From UBA1479 sp002706405 (GTDB taxonomy: Bacteria; Pseudomonadota; Alphaproteobacteria; Rhodospirillales; Casp-alpha2), in NCBI GenBank assembly GCA_963972255.1, contig CAXATO010000016.1, positions 10,582 to 74,581 of the forward strand: a stretch of 64,000 bases of DNA, given 5' to 3'. Below, piece after piece: positions 1-8,940 of the stretch. A program made the position numbers and the translations under genes. Numbering within the stretch: the first letter of the stretch is position 1; each line of letters opens with the position of its first letter. Under the pieces are notes generated by a model that did no database searches, had not been told where the DNA came from, and saw nothing but the letters and a program-made list of their open reading frames with translations.

Positions 1-300
1 GATAAGATGGCCCGCCTGCTGTGGGACCGGCTGGGCGCCGTCGTCGCCAAACACCCGACCGTGCTGACCGATGTGCGCGGCCAAGGCCTGATGGTCGGCA
101 TGCGGTGCGCCGTGGAAAACAGCGTCCTGGTCGGTAAGATGATCGACAACGGCGTGCTGACGGTGCCGGCGGGCGATAACGTCGTGCGCATGCTGCCGCC
201 GATGATTCTCGAGGAAAGCCATATCGACGAGGCGGTCCAGGCCCTGGACAAAAGCTGCGCCGATATCGCGGCCGACATGGCCAAGGAGAAGACGGGATGA
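1..300 (+). CDS. argD: Acetylornithine aminotransferase, C-terminal part
   Basis: This is the last 99 codons of a class III PLP aminotransferase; the 5' part, including the PLP lysine, lies before the window. The retained segment carries the GQGLMVG stretch and the 'NVVRMLPPMILEESHIDEAV' type C-terminus typical of ArgD/ornithine aminotransferases. ArgD transfers an amino group to N-acetylglutamate semialdehyde in arginine synthesis. Its stop codon overlaps the argF start (ATGA, 297-300), which implies one translationally coupled arg operon and supports ArgD over other class III members. Confidence 0.88.
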   Translation, partial: DKMARLLWDRLGAVVAKHPTVLTDVRGQGLMVGMRCAVENSVLVGKMIDNGVLTVPAGDNVVRMLPPMILEESHIDEAVQALDKSCADIAADMAKEKTG

Positions 301-1214
301 GCGCGCTTCGCCATTTCCTTGATATCGACGGGACCGACGCGGGCACCCTTCGCCGCATTCTCGACCGCGCCGCCGCGATGAAAAAGGGCGGGGCGGCGGC
401 CTCGGCAACGCCGCCGCTGGCCGGCAAGACGTTGGTCATGATTTTCGAAAAGCCGTCGACCCGTACCCGTGTTTCGTTCGAGGTCGCGATCCAGCAGTTG
501 GGCGGCCGCGCCGTCGTGTTGTCGGGCAGTGAATCGCAGCTTGGCCGCGGTGAGACCGTGGCCGATACGGCGCGCGTGCTGTCGCGCTATTGCGATGTCA
601 TCATGATTCGCACGGACGATCCGCAGAAGCTGCACGATCTGGCCGAATACGCCACCGTGCCGGTGATCAACGGCCTGACTGATGCCTCGCACCCATGCCA
701 GATCATGGCCGATATCATGACCTACGAGGAACACCGGGGCGACATCAGGGGGCGCATTGTGGCCTGGGCCGGCGACGGCAACAATGTCGCCGCGTCGTGG
801 ATCCACGGCGCCGCCCGGTTCGGCTATCAGTTGCGTCTGGCCTGCCCGGAGCCGCTGTCGCCGGCACCGGAACTGATCGAGAAGGCCCAGGGTGAGGGGG
901 GGCAGATCAGCCTGACTCAGGACGCCGCCGAGGCCGTCGCCGGGGCCGATCTCGTGGTCACGGATACCTGGGTGTCCATGGGCGACGCCGACGCGGGGGC
1001 GCGTCATAACCTGCTGCTGCCCTACCGCGTGGATGACGACCTGATGCGCCAGGCCGCCGCCGACGCCCTGTTCATGCACTGCCTGCCGGCGCATCGCGGC
1101 GAGGAAGTGACGGAATCGGTGATCGACGGACCCCAGTCCGTGATCTGGGACGAGGCCGAAAATCGCCTGCATGCGCAGAAGGGCATTCTGGCCTGGTGTC
1201 TGGGCGACGTCTGA
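297..1214 (+). CDS. argF: Ornithine carbamoyltransferase
   Basis: The enzyme makes citrulline from ornithine and carbamoyl phosphate in the cytoplasm. At 305 residues it has normal family length. Visible motifs are the carbamoyl-phosphate site STRTR at residues 54-58, HPCQ at 132-135, the ornithine-side SMGD loop at 227-230 and HCLPAHR with the catalytic cysteine at 261-267. The start overlaps the argD stop by four bases, so the two are almost certainly cotranscribed. Nothing is missing or truncated. Confidence 0.97.
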   Translation: MSALRHFLDIDGTDAGTLRRILDRAAAMKKGGAAASATPPLAGKTLVMIFEKPSTRTRVSFEVAIQQLGGRAVVLSGSESQLGRGETVADTARVLSRYCDVIMIRTDDPQKLHDLAEYATVPVINGLTDASHPCQIMADIMTYEEHRGDIRGRIVAWAGDGNNVAASWIHGAARFGYQLRLACPEPLSPAPELIEKAQGEGGQISLTQDAAEAVAGADLVVTDTWVSMGDADAGARHNLLLPYRVDDDLMRQAAADALFMHCLPAHRGEEVTESVIDGPQSVIWDEAENRLHAQKGILAWCLGDV

Positions 1215-1249
1215 CCGACTTTCTCGAATGATGGTAAAAGGTGCTCCTC

Positions 1250-2056
1250 ATGTTCGATGAAGAGAGCATCCGGGACCTGGACCGCCGTGCGGCCGACTGT
1301 TGGCCGCCGTTCAGCCAGGGCATCCTGGAAGGCTGGCTGTTGCGGTTTTCCGAAGGGGTGTCGCGGCGCGCCAATTCCGTGTTGGCGCTCGAGGAATCCG
1401 GGGACAGCGCGCTGGACCTGCGTGTCGACGCGGCGGAAAAGTTCTATCGTCAGCGCGGTCTGCCCTGCCGGTTCCAGATTTCCGGCGCCGTTCAGCCGCG
1501 CGGCCTGGATGCGGAACTGGAACGCCGCGGATACGGGATTGAGGCGCGCACCCTGGTCATGACCGCGGATGCTTCCGCCGTCGTGGCGAATTTGGCGGAT
1601 AAGTCCGACCCGCGGTATCGCGCGCGCCTGTTCTCCGGCCCCAATACGGGCTGGTTTCAGGTTTATGGCGCCGGCTTGGCGGAAGGCCGCGAACGCGGTT
1701 TGCGCTGCCGCCTGGCCGAGGGTCTGCCGACGCCGCGCGCCTATGCCGTGCTCGACGACGGCGCGGAGCCGGTCGCCGCGGGCGCCACCGTGATCCGCGA
1801 CGATTGGGCGTTGATCCTGTGCATGGCGACGCGGGGCGGCTATCGCCGGCGGGGCCATGGGGCGCGGGTGCTGGCGGCCCTTGCGGCCTGGGCCGCCGAC
1901 AAGAACCGTGACCGCCGCCTGTTCCTGCAGGTGGAAACGGACAATGCGCCCGCCATGGCACTTTATCACTTGGCCGGTTTCCAAGCCGCGCATACTTACT
2001 ATTATCGAACACAGACACAGGCCGCCCCACAGAATGCCGACCAAGAAAATGCCTGA
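1250..2056 (+). CDS. GNAT-family N-acetyltransferase
   Basis: A 268-residue protein whose C-terminal half is a GNAT fold: an acetyl-CoA loop RRRGHG near residue 200 and the late-motif VETDNAPAMALY near 230. The N-terminal half (about 120 residues) has the 'GWLLRFSEG' and 'RANS' pattern seen in two-domain GNAT proteins next to hslO in alphaproteobacteria. The ATG at 1250 is preferred over the GTG at 1241 because AAAAGG at 1236-1241 sits eight bases upstream of it. The substrate is unknown. The 3' end overlaps the hslO start, so it belongs to the arg-hslO transcription unit. Confidence 0.85.
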   Translation: MFDEESIRDLDRRAADCWPPFSQGILEGWLLRFSEGVSRRANSVLALEESGDSALDLRVDAAEKFYRQRGLPCRFQISGAVQPRGLDAELERRGYGIEARTLVMTADASAVVANLADKSDPRYRARLFSGPNTGWFQVYGAGLAEGRERGLRCRLAEGLPTPRAYAVLDDGAEPVAAGATVIRDDWALILCMATRGGYRRRGHGARVLAALAAWAADKNRDRRLFLQVETDNAPAMALYHLAGFQAAHTYYYRTQTQAAPQNADQENA

Positions 2057-2954
2057 CGCGCCCCTTTCCCTCGACGACATGATTCAGCCGTTCCACGTGG
2101 ATGCCTTGGGCGTCAACGGGCGTGTCGTGCGTCTCGGCCCCGTGCTTGACCGGCTGGTCGCGCCGCACAGCTATCCGCCGGCCGTGGCCGACCTGTTGTC
2201 GCAGGTCGTGGTGCTGGCAGTGACATTGTCGAGCGTGCTCAAGTTCGACGGCGTGTTCACCTTGCAGGTTCAGGGCAACGGACCGGTCGGCCTGGTCATG
2301 GCGGATGTGACCTCTGCCGGGGGCGTGCGCAGCTATGCCCGCTATGACGCGGACCGTCTGGCGGAAATCGACGCGTCGGGCAGCCAGGGAGCACCGGTGC
2401 CGGCGTTGCTCGGTTCCGGTTATCTTGCCTTCACGGTCGATCAGGGGCCGGACACGGAACGTTATCAAGGCATCACCGAGCTGACCGGGGCGACCCTGGC
2501 CGACTGCGCCCATGACTACTTCCGCCAATCCGAACAACTGGAAACCGCGATCCTGCTGGCCTCCGACGCGGACCCCCTGGTTGCCGGGGCGATCATGGTA
2601 CAGCGCCTTCCGGGCAGGCGCGGCGCGGACAAGGACGCGGCCGAAGAGGACTGGCGCCGGGCGGTGATTTTGATGAGCAGCCTGTCGTCCGGCGAACTGC
2701 TCGACCCGGCGATAACGACGGACCGGCTGCTGTACCGTCTGTATCATCAGGACGGTGTGCGGGTGACCGACGGCCGCGCCGTGGAACAGACCTGCCGCTG
2801 TTCCCGGGAAAAGGTCGCGAACACGCTGCGGTCTTTCCCGCAGGCTGAGATCGAGGACATGGCGGAGGACGGCAAGGTTACGGTAACCTGCGAATTCTGC
2901 GGCACGGATTATGTCTTCGGCCCGGAACAGGTCGGCGCCCTTTACCAGGAGTGA
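2034..2954 (+). CDS. hslO: Redox-regulated holdase chaperone Hsp33
   Basis: About 306 residues, normal for Hsp33. The C-terminal zinc redox switch is intact: CRC (in 'QTCRCSREKV') followed by CEFC, the four cysteines that bind zinc when reduced and form disulfides on oxidation plus heat, activating the chaperone. The N-terminal substrate-binding fold is present ('GNGPVGLVMADVTSAGGVR'). Two in-frame starts exist, 2034 and 2049; both lie inside the preceding GNAT gene, suggesting coupled translation. Family knowledge places it in the cytosol. Confidence 0.95.
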   Translation: MPTKKMPDAPLSLDDMIQPFHVDALGVNGRVVRLGPVLDRLVAPHSYPPAVADLLSQVVVLAVTLSSVLKFDGVFTLQVQGNGPVGLVMADVTSAGGVRSYARYDADRLAEIDASGSQGAPVPALLGSGYLAFTVDQGPDTERYQGITELTGATLADCAHDYFRQSEQLETAILLASDADPLVAGAIMVQRLPGRRGADKDAAEEDWRRAVILMSSLSSGELLDPAITTDRLLYRLYHQDGVRVTDGRAVEQTCRCSREKVANTLRSFPQAEIEDMAEDGKVTVTCEFCGTDYVFGPEQVGALYQE

Positions 2955-3070
2955 CGCCGCCGGGTTACGCGGCGCGATGCGGATTATTCGACCCCATGCC
3001 TTGATCCTGACACAGGCCATGCCCAGTATGGTCGCCGCCGGGACCCACTGGAGCGAGGAAACGACGACAG

Positions 3071-3667
3071 ATGATCTTTTCGAAAACGCTGACCACCGCC
3101 CTTGTCGCCGGACTTCTGGCGGTGGGCGGCTGCACCACGCCGGACCCCAGCGTCAATCTGCCGGAAATCACCTTCCAGCACGCGCCGGCCTTGAACCTTG
3201 CCGTCGACCGGATCGAGGTCGTCGATGTTCACAAGGCGCCCCTGGCGCCGCCCAATGTGGAACACAAGATGCGGACGCCGCCGGCCAAGGCGATGGCGAT
3301 CTGGGGCCGTGACCGGCTGAAGGCCGCGGGCGGGGGCACGGGCATGGTCGCGCGTCTGACCATCGAACGGGCGGAAGTCGTCGAGATCAACCTGCCGCGC
3401 ACCGAAGGCATCAAGGGCGCCTTTACGACCGACCAGGCCGCCCGCTACGACCTGGAAATGTCAGCCATCATCGAAATCATCGATCCCCAGGGGCAGCGCG
3501 TCGGCCACGCGGCGGCGCGCGCCACCCGCAACCAGACCGTGCCCGAGGACGCCAGCCTGAATGATCTGAACAAGACCTGGTTCGCCATGATGGAAGCGGC
3601 GCTCAAGGACTTCGATCGCGAAATGGAAGCCAACATGCGCCGGTTCCTCGGCAACTGGATGCGCTGA
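3071..3667 (+). CDS. Predicted lipoprotein, function unknown
   Basis: A 198-residue protein with a lipoprotein signal: basic N-terminus, hydrophobic run 6-18 and a lipobox-like AVGGC with the lipidated cysteine at residue 21, followed by TTPDPS. The mature part has no membrane segment and looks like a compact alpha/beta domain; the last 40 residues are probably an amphipathic helix. The pattern resembles small alphaproteobacterial envelope lipoproteins found after hslO, but I do not recognise a characterised family. It lies 116 bases after hslO and may be a separate unit. Confidence 0.75.
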   Translation: MIFSKTLTTALVAGLLAVGGCTTPDPSVNLPEITFQHAPALNLAVDRIEVVDVHKAPLAPPNVEHKMRTPPAKAMAIWGRDRLKAAGGGTGMVARLTIERAEVVEINLPRTEGIKGAFTTDQAARYDLEMSAIIEIIDPQGQRVGHAAARATRNQTVPEDASLNDLNKTWFAMMEAALKDFDREMEANMRRFLGNWMR

Positions 3668-3703
3668 CCGATACCTCTAGGGCTTGACCCGGCAAGGCGG
3701 GCT

Positions 3704-3727
3704 CCGCACCCTGTTTCCAGGGTGCGG
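3704..3727. other. Strong 10-bp hairpin without U-tract
   Basis: CCGCACCCTG (3704-3713) pairs perfectly with CAGGGTGCGG (3718-3727) around a TTTC loop, 37 bases after the lipoprotein stop. Neither side has a T-run, so it is not a standard intrinsic terminator; it could act as a 3'-end stabiliser of the upstream mRNA or near a factor-dependent stop. Confidence 0.5.
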
Positions 3728-3787
3728 CCGTCCGGTGCGCATTCGTAATCCCTGAACACATCGTTTTACCGTTGCCGGAAGACCCCC

Positions 3788-4378
3788 ATGCTGACGTTTG
3801 CCGCTGCCTGTTTTTTCCTGTTCATCACGCCGGGGCCCGGCGTGTTGTCCTTGGCTGGGGTCGGCTCTGGATTCGGCTTCGCTCAGGGGCGGCGTTACAT
3901 GATCGGCTTGTTCCTGGGCACCAATATCGTTGCCCTGGCCGTGGTCTCGGGCCTGGCCGCCGCCGTCTTGGCGGTGCCCGAGGTGCGCACGGTGCTGCTC
4001 TATGCTTCCGCCGCCTATCTTTTCTATCTAGCCTTGCGCATCGCCTTCGCCGGATCGAAGATCGCCTTCATCCAGCGCCAGTCCGCGCCCGGCATCGTCG
4101 GCGGCCTCATGCTGCAGGCCATCAACCCCAAGGCCTATGCCGTGAACACGGCTTTTTTCTCGGGCTTCGCGTTCATGCCGGAGAATCTGGCCATGGAACT
4201 GGTGATCAAGTTCGCGATCATGAACGCGATTTGGGTCTGCATCCATTTCCTGTGGCTGTGGGCCGGCGTGACCCTGCATCGCCTGGACTTGCCGAAACGG
4301 GCCCAGTTCGCCATCAACGTCGCCATGGCGCTGTCCATGCTGGCGGTCGTCGCCCTCGCCGTGATCGCCCAGCAGTAG
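3788..4378 (+). CDS. LysE-family amino-acid exporter (RhtB type)
   Basis: A 196-residue inner-membrane protein with about six hydrophobic segments and the diagnostic start 'FLFITPGPGVLSLAGVGSGFGFAQGRR' (TPGP motif near residue 13, followed by a glycine-rich loop). The centre carries 'GLMLQAINPKAY', also typical. Members export amino acids or derivatives such as homoserine, threonine or lysine; the substrate here cannot be read from the sequence. It stands alone between two intergenic gaps. The family call is firm, the specificity is open. Confidence 0.88.
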   Translation: MLTFAAACFFLFITPGPGVLSLAGVGSGFGFAQGRRYMIGLFLGTNIVALAVVSGLAAAVLAVPEVRTVLLYASAAYLFYLALRIAFAGSKIAFIQRQSAPGIVGGLMLQAINPKAYAVNTAFFSGFAFMPENLAMELVIKFAIMNAIWVCIHFLWLWAGVTLHRLDLPKRAQFAINVAMALSMLAVVALAVIAQQ

Positions 4379-4603
4379 TGCCGTCTGCCAGGCGGGCTCT
4401 TTCCCAAAGGGCTGTGGCGCTCATGTTGATCCAAATCATCGTCAAATTTCGCTGCCGACCCTAGGGTTTCGACCGTACGCAGGCGCTTATGTGCCTCGGT
4501 GTAAGCGCGCCTCCCCTCGAGATCGTCGCAAGGCGGGCACATATTCCATGCGATGGCGCGGGACCCGCCCGCTTGCCCCTCCAACGGAAGGAATACCGAC
4601 AAA

Positions 4604-4867
4604 ATGATGCGCAAATTGATGCTGTCCACCGCCTTCAGCGTGCTTTTCACCGGCGCGGCCTTGGCCGCCGACCTCATGCCCGGGACGACCCTGGGAACGG
4701 ACGCCAAGACCATCGTCACGACCCTGGCGGATCAGGGTTACGACGTGATCGAATTCGAACGGGAACACGACCGCATTGAGGTCAAGGTATCGAAGGACGG
4801 CCGACGCTGGGAAATGAAGATCGATACCAAGACCGGAAAGATCACCCGCGTGAAGACCGACGACTGA
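4604..4867 (+). CDS. Small periplasmic PepSY-domain protein
   Basis: An 87-residue precursor with a clear signal peptide (basic MMRK start, hydrophobic core, probable cut after ALA at residue 21). The mature part of about 66 residues is one PepSY-like domain: 'LADQGYDVIEFEREHDRIEVKVSKDGRRWEMKIDTKTGKI'. Such proteins are often encoded beside cytochrome b561 genes. Its TGA overlaps the next ATG (TGATG at 4865-4869), so it is translationally coupled to the cytochrome gene. The role is unknown; a link to haem or electron transfer is inferred from context only. Confidence 0.85.
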   Translation: MMRKLMLSTAFSVLFTGAALAADLMPGTTLGTDAKTIVTTLADQGYDVIEFEREHDRIEVKVSKDGRRWEMKIDTKTGKITRVKTDD

Positions 4868-5496
4868 TGCCTGAAAAATACACAGGGGCGGGAGAGGCGA
4901 GCGTGCCGACCGCGCCGGCCTGGGACCCGGTGGTCCGCCTGACCCATTGGGGGATCGCCCTGGCGGTGGTGCTCAACGGCTTTGTCGTCGAGGACGAGTC
5001 GCTGATCCATATCTGGGTCGGCTATGCCGCCATCAGCTTTCTGGTGCTCCGCCTGATCTGGGGCCTGATCGGCACGGAAGATGCGCGCTTTACGTCGTTT
5101 CCGCCGAGCCTTGCCGCGGCCAAGGCGCACCTGTCCGACCTGCTGGCCGGGCGTCACCGGACCTACCGCTCCCACAACCCACTGGGCGCCCTGATGGTCT
5201 ATGCCTTGTGGGGGACCCTGATCGTCGTCGTCGCGACCGGTGTGGTGATGGCAAGCGACCCTTTTCCGTCGTCCTACGGCATGTCGGGCGATAGCTTCAC
5301 CGCCCTGTTCCGGGAATACGAAGGCCATCGTGGCGGCAGCGAGTTGATCGAGGACATCCACGAATTGGCCGCCAACACGCTGCTGTTCTTGGCCGTGGTC
5401 CATGTCGGCGGGGTGCTTCTGGAATCCCGGCTGTCGGGGGTCAACCTGATCCGCGCCATGGTCAAGGGCGGCAAGGACCGGCAAGCGGGCGAATGA
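4867..5496 (+). CDS. Cytochrome b561-family membrane protein
   Basis: A 209-residue, four-helix membrane protein. Candidate haem-ligating histidines lie in helix positions H27 ('RLTHWG'), H48, H165 ('IHELAAN') and H179 ('VVHVGG'), the spacing of the Ni/Fe-hydrogenase-type b-cytochrome family. It would move electrons at the inner membrane between an unknown donor and acceptor. It is sandwiched between a PepSY protein gene and a membrane-bound LuxR-type regulator gene with overlapping ends on both sides (TGATG upstream, ATGA downstream), so the three products are probably made in fixed proportion. Confidence 0.9.
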   Translation: MPEKYTGAGEASVPTAPAWDPVVRLTHWGIALAVVLNGFVVEDESLIHIWVGYAAISFLVLRLIWGLIGTEDARFTSFPPSLAAAKAHLSDLLAGRHRTYRSHNPLGALMVYALWGTLIVVVATGVVMASDPFPSSYGMSGDSFTALFREYEGHRGGSELIEDIHELAANTLLFLAVVHVGGVLLESRLSGVNLIRAMVKGGKDRQAGE

Positions 5497-6038
5497 GCGA
5501 GGAAACACCCTCCCGACTGGCGCGGCGGCGCGGCAACAGACGCGCGGCCTTGCTGACTGTCCTGCTGACCATCCAGGTGTTGTGCGCGGTGTTCTTCGTC
5601 GGTGACGTGTTCGAGGATATCCGGCTTGGCGGCGCCACGCCGCATGCGCTGTTCGAAAGCGCCGTGGCGGTCGCCCTGTTCCTCGGCGTCGTCCTGGGTG
5701 GATATGAGATGCGCCGCACCATGGAGCGCAACCGGCGGGCCGAGGATGCCGCCTCGGCCGCGTCGGGGGCGTTCGCCACCCTGATCAAGGCGCGGTTCGA
5801 GGATTGGCATCTGACCACTGCCGAATCAGAGGTCGCGATGCTGGCGCTCAAGGGTTTTGACGTCGCGGAGATGTCGTCCATCCGGGGCACCGCCGATGGC
5901 ACGGTGCGTGCTCAGTTGACGCGAATTTACGCCAAGGCGGGGGTGACCAGCCGGCCCCAGTTCGTTTCCCTGTTTATTGACGATCTTCTGGCGACGCCGA
6001 TCATCGCCGGTAACGGCGGGGATGCCGCGGCGGCCTAG
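5493..6038 (+). CDS. Membrane-anchored LuxR-type HTH regulator
   Basis: A 181-residue protein with two predicted membrane helices (about 19-40 and 54-72), a short charged linker 73-105 and a LuxR/GerE-like helix-turn-helix at about 107-165 ('LTTAESEVAMLALKGFDVAEMSSIRGTADGTVRAQLTRIYAKAGV'). No receiver or autoinducer domain is present, so the signal is probably sensed at or in the membrane. The start overlaps the cytochrome b561 stop (ATGA), which suggests the cytochrome is the sensory partner; that is inference. The stop overlaps the convergent trkH stop by four bases (CTAG core). Confidence 0.85.
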   Translation: MSEETPSRLARRRGNRRAALLTVLLTIQVLCAVFFVGDVFEDIRLGGATPHALFESAVAVALFLGVVLGGYEMRRTMERNRRAEDAASAASGAFATLIKARFEDWHLTTAESEVAMLALKGFDVAEMSSIRGTADGTVRAQLTRIYAKAGVTSRPQFVSLFIDDLLATPIIAGNGGDAAAA

Positions 6039-7483
6039 TTCCGCCAGAACGCGCGGGTGAACAGCACGATCACCGTGAACAATTCCAGCCGGCCCAGCAG
6101 CATGCCGATGGCCATCAGCCATTTCGCGCCGTCGTGCAATTCGGAGAAGGTCGTCGCCGGGCCGGTTTCGCCCAATGCCGGGCCGACGTTGGCGATCGCC
6201 GTGGCGGCGGAGGAGAAGGCGGTCACGAAATCCAGCCCGAGGAAGCCCAGCCCCAACGCCAGCACCGTGAAACACAGGAACCAGACGAAGAAGAATGACA
6301 GCACGGAAATGATGACCTCGTCCGAAATCGGCTGCTTGTTGTAATAGGGAATGAACACGCCGTGGGGATGCAGCAGATGGCGCAGCTGTGTGCGGCAGGC
6401 GGCATAGAGAATCTGGAAGCGGAACACCTTGATGCCGCAGGTCGTCGATCCGGCGCAGCCGCCGATGAACATGATGAAGAAGAAGATCGGCAGGGCGAAA
6501 TGTCCCCATAGGGAAAAATCGTCCGTGGCGAAGCCGGTGCCGGTGATGATCGAAATGATGTTGAAGGTCGCGAGCCGGAGTGCATCCGCCGGATGCTTGT
6601 CCTGTTCCAGCCACAGCCACACGGCGGTCACCACCACGACGGCGAAGACCGTGGTCAGAAACCACTGAACCTGGGGGTCGCGGGGCAGGGCCATGAACTG
6701 GCCTTGCAGAAACCGAACATACAGAATGAACGGCAAGGCACCGATGACCATGCCCGCCGACGCGATGTAGTCGATGGCGGCATGGTTGAAGTGGCCCATG
6801 GAATCATCATGGGTCGAGAACCCGCCCGTGGCGATGGTGGTCATGGCATGGGCCACGGCGTCGAACCCGCTCATACCCGCCAGCCAGAACGCCCCCGCCC
6901 AGACCATGGTCAGGAACAGGTAGATGATGCCGATGGTGCTGGCGATCTGGGCCGCGCGGGGCAGGGCTTTTTCAGGCGATTGATCCGAGGATTCCATGCG
7001 GAACAACTGCATGCCGCCGACCTTCAGCATGGGCAGGATGGCGATCGCCATGACGATGATCCCGATGCCGCCGAGCCATTGCAGCAAGGAGCGCCACAAC
7101 AGAATGCCGGGCGGCAGGCTGTCGAGATCGGTCAGGATGGTCGAGCCCGTGGTGGTCAACCCCGACATGGCCTCGAAAAAGGCGTCGGTGAAGCTGAGGT
7201 CCCGTTCCGAAAACATGAAGGGAAAGGACGCGAACACGGTCAGGGCGACCCAGGTCAGGGTCGTCATGAGGAAGGCCTGGCGCACGGACAGGGAGCGCAC
7301 GCCGCCCGTCGTCGCCGTCAGCGCCATGGCGACGCCCAGGAACAGGGTCACGCCGGCAGAGGCGGCGAATACTTCCCAGTCCGGATTGCCGAGAAACGCG
7401 TCGACCACCGCCGGTACGCACATGACCAGCGCCAACGTCGCCAGCAACGTGCCCACGATCATCAAGATGGGGCGGAAATCCAT
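6035..7483 (-). CDS. trkH: TrkH-family potassium uptake protein
   Basis: A 482-residue inner-membrane subunit of a Trk-type K+ transporter. The four pore-loop motifs can be read in order: 'SGLTTTGSTIL', 'TIATGGFST', 'SIITGTGFATDD' and 'NVGPALGETG', together with 'GGCAGSTTCGIK' before helix 6. Start codons are available at 7513, 7489 and 7483; the last is chosen because GAGG lies seven bases before it. The NAD-binding partner TrkA is not in the window. The gene is convergent with the membrane LuxR gene, sharing the last four bases. Confidence 0.93.
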   Translation of the reverse strand: MDFRPILMIVGTLLATLALVMCVPAVVDAFLGNPDWEVFAASAGVTLFLGVAMALTATTGGVRSLSVRQAFLMTTLTWVALTVFASFPFMFSERDLSFTDAFFEAMSGLTTTGSTILTDLDSLPPGILLWRSLLQWLGGIGIIVMAIAILPMLKVGGMQLFRMESSDQSPEKALPRAAQIASTIGIIYLFLTMVWAGAFWLAGMSGFDAVAHAMTTIATGGFSTHDDSMGHFNHAAIDYIASAGMVIGALPFILYVRFLQGQFMALPRDPQVQWFLTTVFAVVVVTAVWLWLEQDKHPADALRLATFNIISIITGTGFATDDFSLWGHFALPIFFFIMFIGGCAGSTTCGIKVFRFQILYAACRTQLRHLLHPHGVFIPYYNKQPISDEVIISVLSFFFVWFLCFTVLALGLGFLGLDFVTAFSSAATAIANVGPALGETGPATTFSELHDGAKWLMAIGMLLGRLELFTVIVLFTRAFWRN

Positions 7484-7582
7484 GCCCATGCCTCGTTCTA
7501 TCCCCGTTGGCACGAGGTTTAGAGCATTTCGGGTAAAGAAGGAACTAACCGCTGATGTGACGGCCTGGTTCGCCCTCGGGCG

Positions 7583-8212
7583 TTAATGCCCGATCATGGC
7601 CAGAAATTCGCGGCGCGTCGTCGGGTCGTCGCGGAATGCTCCCAGCATGCGCGAGGTCACCATGGTCACGCCCGGCTTCGAGACGCCGCGCGTGGTCATG
7701 CACTGGTGGGCGGCCTCGATCACGACGGCGACACCCTTGGGCTCCAGCACGTCGTGGATGGCATTGGCCACCTGGGCGGTCATCTTTTCCTGAATCTGCA
7801 GGCGCTTGGCATAGGCCTCGACGACCCGTGCCAGCTTGGAAATGCCGACGACCCGGCGATGCGGCAAATAGGCGACATGGGCCACGCCGATGATCGGCAC
7901 CATGTGATGCTCGCAATGGCTTTCCAGGCGAATGTCCTTCAGAACGACGATTTCGTCGTAGCCGTCCGTTTCCTCGAACGTGCGCTGCAGGATTTCCACC
8001 GGATCGGCGTCGTAGCCCGCGAAAAATTCTTCATAGGCGCTGGCGACCCGCTTGGGCGTGTCGATCAGGCCTTCGCGGGTGGGGTCGTCGCCGGCCCAGC
8101 GGATCAGCGTGCGCACGGCCTGTTCGGCCTCGGCGCGAGACGGCTTGCCGCTTTGCGTCTTTGCCGCGTTCGCGGCCACATTGGCGACACTCAGATGTTT
8201 CTTGGCGGTCAC
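7583..8212 (-). CDS. folE: GTP cyclohydrolase I
   Basis: The 209-residue enzyme converts GTP to dihydroneopterin triphosphate, the first step of folate/pterin synthesis. Zinc ligands are in place: C100 and H103 in 'SHCEHHMVPIIGVAHVAYLP' and C171 in 'AAHQCMTTRGV'. The N-terminal 25 residues are a poorly conserved Ala/Lys-rich extension, usual in this family. It lies 34 bases before apaG on the same strand and may share a transcript with it. Confidence 0.97.
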   Translation of the reverse strand: MTAKKHLSVANVAANAAKTQSGKPSRAEAEQAVRTLIRWAGDDPTREGLIDTPKRVASAYEEFFAGYDADPVEILQRTFEETDGYDEIVVLKDIRLESHCEHHMVPIIGVAHVAYLPHRRVVGISKLARVVEAYAKRLQIQEKMTAQVANAIHDVLEPKGVAVVIEAAHQCMTTRGVSKPGVTMVTSRMLGAFRDDPTTRREFLAMIGH

Positions 8213-8246
8213 GGTTCGAATTCCCGGTCCTGTTGGTTCATGGATC

Positions 8247-8657
8247 TTAGTTCAGATGGATACGCTCGTGCGGACTGTCGAGCGAAAAAGCCGGCACGAC
8301 GGCGTCGAAAAAGTCTCCCGTTCGGGTTTCCATTTCGTAGGCCCCCATCATCATGCCCGATGGCGTCGCCAACGGCGTGCCGCTGGTGTACTCGAAGGCC
8401 TCACCCGGGTTCAGGACCGGTTGTTCGCCGACCACGCCCTCGCCGCGGACCTCGTGGGAGGTGCCGAGCGCATCGGTGATCCGCCAATAGCGGTTGAGAA
8501 GCTGCACCGTTTCCGTGCCCTGGTTTTCGATGCGCACCGTATAGGCCCAGACATAGCGCCCGTCGTCCGGCGCTGATTGTTCGGGCAGATACTGGGGGAC
8601 CACGCTGACGCGGATGCCGCGCGTTGTTTTCGTATAACTATGTGTCTTGGTATCCAT
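8247..8657 (-). CDS. apaG: ApaG domain protein
   Basis: A 136-residue single-domain protein of the ApaG/F-box-associated fold: 'GIRVSVVPQYLPEQSAPDDGRYVWAYTVRIENQG' followed by 'LNRYWRITDALG', 'VRGEGVVGEQPVLNPGEAFEYTSGTPL' and 'GMMMGAYEM'. The ATG at 8657 gives the standard family length; a longer in-frame extension to 8741 is not supported. ApaG has been linked to cobalt/magnesium sensitivity but its biochemical role is not settled. It lies just upstream of folE in the direction of transcription. Confidence 0.93.
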   Translation of the reverse strand: MDTKTHSYTKTTRGIRVSVVPQYLPEQSAPDDGRYVWAYTVRIENQGTETVQLLNRYWRITDALGTSHEVRGEGVVGEQPVLNPGEAFEYTSGTPLATPSGMMMGAYEMETRTGDFFDAVVPAFSLDSPHERIHLN

Positions 8658-8940
8658 TGTCCGTCGCTGCTTGTGCCACGGCGGGGCGCCGCGAAAGGCC
8701 AGTTTAGCCTCGCATATGGGGGGGTTGTCCACTAACGCCAAGGGTTAGTTACCCCGAGCGCACCCGTTCCCGGCCGTGGCCCGCCGGCCGGTTTCGGGCC
8801 GGCACAATGGCAAATCTCGCCCGGATTCCCGGAATCTTCTTGAATCCCCTCGCCGGAAGGATACGCTTTAACCATAAAATGGACTTCGAAGGCCGACTGA
8901 ACGGCCCCTTCCGGCGACAATACGCACTTGGGAGGTAACG

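Noticed and set aside
1557..3020. Long minus-strand frames opposite the GNAT and hslO genes
   Set aside because: They lie entirely antisense to well-supported genes and have no recognisable domains.
3704..3727. Intrinsic terminator after the lipoprotein gene
   Set aside because: The stem is strong but no T-run follows on either side, so it is listed only as a hairpin.
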